From NCBI GenBank assembly GCA_007122505.1, contig SKTQ01000094.1, forward strand, positions 1 through 5,364: 5,364 nucleotides of DNA, written 5' to 3'. This DNA is from Bacteroidales bacterium. GTDB taxonomy: Bacteria; Bacteroidota; Bacteroidia; Bacteroidales; UBA7960. Below the pieces are notes generated by a model. It searched no databases and was not told the origin of the DNA. It was given only the letters and a program-made list of their open reading frames with translations. Shown piece after piece: positions 5,024-5,364 of the stretch; position 1 is the first letter of the stretch; each line of letters opens with the position of its first letter. The position numbers were made by a program, and so were the translations under genes.

Positions 5024-5364
5024 CTATCCACCAATATTATGGAATCGATTGCCATGATTGACCGTGCCTTTTTCGGGCTTGGCACCAAGTGCCCGTTCCA
5101 TGGCCTCCTGTATGCCAAGTTCACGAATATCAAAAGCAATATCACTGAACAAACATGGTTTCATTTTACCATCGCTGGTGAGGCGCAAACGGTTGCAATG
5201 GCGGCAATCACCACCTGTTCCACCCTGAACCACACCGAAATTCCCTGTTTCAAGGTTCATTTGCGTAATATAACGAACCTCCAGGCCGTTTTCCCGGCAA
5301 TACTCACCTACCTGAAGTGCGTCCGGCTCCAGGGAATCCTTTGCAACCACACAATTAACCTTAA
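5024..5364 (-). CDS. moaA: C-terminal part of GTP 3',8-cyclase MoaA (radical SAM; N-terminus outside window)
   Basis: About 112 C-terminal codons are present, from the right edge to a TAG at 5024-5026; the reading frame continues past 5350 to the edge (KVNCVVAKDS...), so the gene is cut by the window and does not start with the GTG at 5350. MoaA uses SAM and two 4Fe-4S clusters to turn GTP into 3',8-cyclo-7,8-dihydro-GTP. The visible part has the C-terminal cluster motif Cys-X2-Cys-X13-Cys (bases 5153-5206), the following Asn-Arg-Leu-Arg whose two arginines match those that bind GTP in S. aureus MoaA, the downstream KPCLFSD and DIRELG segments, and the C-terminal Gly-Gly needed at the active site (ending NIGG). 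The stretch between VRYITQM and the first cluster cysteine is only about 18-20 residues, much shorter than in E. coli MoaA. It heads the cluster moaA-moaC-MOSC/MogA. The radical SAM CX3CX2C motif cannot be seen here. Confidence 0.93.
   Translation of the reverse strand, partial: KVNCVVAKDSLEPDALQVGEYCRENGLEVRYITQMNLETGNFGVVQGGTGGDCRHCNRLRLTSDGKMKPCLFSDIAFDIRELGIQEAMERALGAKPEKGTVNHGNRFHNIGG

Noticed and set aside
4789..5061. 90-residue plus-strand ORF spanning the moaC-moaA spacer
   Set aside because: It begins inside moaC antisense and ends inside moaA antisense, and its middle translates the tandem repeats. A hydrophobic stretch arises from the pyrimidine-rich repeat, so it is not credible as a gene.

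Overview
The window looks like a chromosomal segment of a member of the Bacteroidota, probably an environmental anaerobe or facultative anaerobe of the Bacteroidales/Marinilabiliales type. This is inferred from three things: A-rich leaders instead of clear Shine-Dalgarno sites, outer-membrane barrels with a Bacteroidota-style C-terminal SPOR-like domain, and Bacteroidota-like versions of the molybdenum cofactor (Moco) proteins. I saw no transposase, integrase, phage gene, CRISPR array, tRNA or rRNA. This is mainly housekeeping sequence with some repeat-like intergenic DNA.

Layout. Bases 1-231 (+) are the last 76 codons of a protein that looks like an outer-membrane beta-barrel. After a 115-bp gap comes a complete formate-tetrahydrofolate ligase gene (fhs, 347-2017, +). 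A 98-bp AT-rich leader follows, then a complete gene for a secreted three-part envelope protein (2116-3351, +): signal peptide and beta-barrel, coiled-coil linker, C-terminal SPOR-like domain. A strong intrinsic terminator (3400-3432) closes the rightward genes, and its T-tract touches the stop codon of the first convergent gene.

From 3431 to the right edge all genes are on the minus strand and form a Moco biosynthesis cluster, transcribed moaA (5'-truncated by the window edge) -> moaC -> a fused MOSC + MogA/MoaB-type gene. MoaA and MoaC together convert GTP to cyclic pyranopterin monophosphate. The MogA-type domain would adenylylate molybdopterin before metal insertion. The MOSC domain suggests a sulfur or cofactor handling role on the same chain.

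The 175 bp between moaA and moaC contain two degenerate short-period tandem repeats (8 bp and 7 bp) around a small perfect hairpin, which does not resemble a normal operon spacer. The points most worth a second look are the MOSC-MogA fusion, the compact C-terminal half of MoaA, the barrel/coiled-coil/SPOR architecture and this repeat cluster. I found no convincing evidence of a wholly new multi-gene system.
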